A stretch of DNA of 16,108 nucleotides, from the NCBI GenBank assembly GCA_947629805.1, contig CANRFE010000015.1:1-16108 (forward strand), read 5' to 3'. Shown here piece by piece: positions 15,185-16,108 of this stretch. The position numbers and the translations under genes were made by a program. Numbering within the stretch: the stretch's first letter is position 1; every line of letters starts with the position of its first letter. Under the pieces are notes generated by a model. It was not told where the DNA came from, ran no database searches, and saw only the letters and a list, made by a program, of their open reading frames with translations. The stretch comes from an uncultured Clostridia bacterium (GTDB lineage Bacteria > Bacillota > Clostridia > TANB77 > CAG-508).

Positions 15185-16033
15185 GGTGTTTTTAAGGTAA
15201 TTTCTTTTCCGGTTAAATAGTCTAAAATACCACTAGGAGAAGAAAAACAAAATTTTAAGGAAAAACTTTGTAACAATTGTGTTTTTTGTTGAAAACGTTT
15301 ATTCACTTCATTTTTACCATATTTTCCGGTCTCCCACAATAGGAAAACCAATATAAGCAAGATGTGCACGAATTTGATGTGTTTTTCCAGTTTCCAAATG
15401 CACATCTAAAAGAGAAGTATTTTTTTCTAGATTTTCCTTTATTACTTTATACGAAGTAACAATTTTTTGGTAACCTTTTTTGGGTTCATCGGATAAATAA
15501 ACCAAAGACTTTTTGCTATCTTTAAAAAGATAAGCTTGAATTCTTGCTTGTTTTTTAGGTAAAATTCCATACACCGTTGCCAAGTAATGTTTTTCTATTT
15601 CCTGTTTTTTAAATTTATCTAGTAGAATATCCAAAGCCTCTTTTGTTTTAGCAAATAAAACAAGACCAGTGGTATTGCGATCTATTCTATGACAAGGTGC
15701 AACAAAAGAATAGCGTTCTTTTAAGAAAGAGGTAAGAGAATCTTCTCCTACTACTTCCATATTAGAAGGTTTATCTACAACTAAAATGTAATTATCTTCA
15801 TAAACAATAGGAATAATGGGTTTATTTTCAAGTAATTTATCTGCAATAAAAACTTTAATCACATCATTTGTAAAAACAGACACATTTTCCTTTATACGTT
15901 TTCCATTAATACGAATATCTTTTTTTCTAAGTGCTTTATAAAACGTATTAGCACTCAAATAAGGAAAATTTTCTAATACTACTTTTTCTAATTTTTTATT
16001 ATTCTGTTCTTCATTTACTACAATTACTTTCAT
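15160..16033 (-). CDS. RluA-family pseudouridine synthase, read through one +1 shift at CGG
   Basis: RluA-family enzymes isomerise uridines in rRNA or tRNA. Start ATG 16033 has TAGGAG at 16039-16044. The N-terminal S4-like RNA-binding part (about 15-60, FYKALRKKDIRINGKRIKEN) is followed by the catalytic domain with HRIDRNTTGL (115-124, catalytic D118) and LETGKTHQIRAHL (213-225). After GFPIVGD (229-235) the frame meets CGG (15326-15328) and stops four codons later, giving 239 aa without the usual C-terminal strand region. Skipping C15328 gives GDGKYGKNEVN and 55 further codons to TGA at 15160-15162. That part includes QSFSLKFCF and a late LTGKEITLKTP, for a total of 290 aa, a normal family length. 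Which uridine it modifies cannot be told. Confidence 0.85.
15326..15328 (-). other. In-frame CGG: +1 frameshift site in the pseudouridine synthase gene
   Basis: The minus-strand reading is GGA GAC CGG AAA ATA TGG TAA. Skipping C15328 yields GAC GGA AAA TAT GGT, the conserved GDGKYG. As in rnhA, the break is an in-frame CGG and the next +1 codon is Gly. Confidence 0.7.
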
Positions 16034-16053
16034 AAAAACTCCTATGTACCAAA

Positions 16054-16084
16054 AGGGACGTTTTCCAAAGGGGCATCTGTCCCT
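16054..16084. repeat. GGGAC/GTCCC inverted repeat in the leader of the pseudouridine synthase gene
   Basis: AGGGAC (16054-16059) and GTCCCT (16079-16084) are perfect inverted arms around a centre containing CCAAAGGGG. A similar CCAAAAGGG lies at 16049-16057. This patch is visibly richer in GC than its surroundings. It may be a dispersed palindromic repeat or a leader hairpin. Confidence 0.4.
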
Positions 16085-16101
16085 AATGCGACATTGTAAA
16101 A

Positions 16102-16107
16102 ATTATA
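16102..16107 (-). promoter_or_regulatory. Possible -10 box for the pseudouridine synthase gene
   Basis: TATAAT on the minus strand, 69 bases upstream of the start codon. The -35 would lie outside the window, so this is only half a promoter call. Confidence 0.3.
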
Positions 16108-16108
16108 T

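Noticed and set aside
15160..15405. Separate 81-aa minus-strand gene
   Set aside because: Its first part is an out-of-frame reading of the pseudouridine synthase, and its remaining part is the continuation of that enzyme after the +1 shift.

Overview
This is a low-GC (roughly one third G+C) chromosomal segment, dense in genes, from a Gram-positive firmicute. The best fit is an uncultured, gut-type Clostridia member. The lineage call rests on RNase Y, SpoIIM next to a Xer recombinase, TmcAL, bacterial endonuclease Q, a PASTA-bearing class A penicillin-binding protein, AGGAGG-type ribosome binding sites and strong AT-rich SigA-type promoters. No tRNA, rRNA, CRISPR array or complete mobile element was seen.

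Layout. Positions 1-809 (minus strand) hold a ribonuclease HI gene and, downstream of it, the 5' part of a Bax-inhibitor-1-like membrane protein. A compact divergent promoter with overlapping -10 boxes (about 827-879) separates them from the plus-strand series. That series is: tmcAL (tRNA-Met cytidine acetate ligase); a degenerate HD-GYP-like protein plus a 79-residue protein; endonuclease Q; spoIIM; xerD; rny (RNase Y); a class A PBP with PASTA domain; cysS; a DUF1189-type membrane protein; and ftsH. Most units are closed by clear hairpin terminators. A bidirectional terminator at 15147-15184 separates ftsH from a convergent RluA-family pseudouridine synthase on the minus strand (15160-16033). 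The genes are mainly housekeeping: DNA and RNA maintenance, tRNA charging and modification, cell wall synthesis, chromosome resolution, sporulation and membrane proteolysis.

Main observation. Two minus-strand genes, rnhA and the RluA-family gene, carry three +1 frame interruptions. At all three the extra base is a C directly before a glycine GGN codon, so the in-frame codon at the break is CGG (768-770, 752-754 and 15326-15328). Skipping that C (equivalently, reading CGGN as one Gly) restores the conserved RNase HI motif DGACSGNPGPGGWGA and the RluA motif GDGKYG, and gives products of normal length (145 and 290 aa). In the eleven intact plus-strand genes (about 4,400 codons) I found about 31 CGG trinucleotides out of frame and none in frame, while CGT, CGC, CGA, AGA and AGG are all used. 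The simplest reading is that CGG is unassigned in this organism and that ribosomes pass it by efficient +1 frameshifting or four-base CGGN-to-Gly decoding. Sequencing error or gene decay remains possible but would have to make the same change three times.
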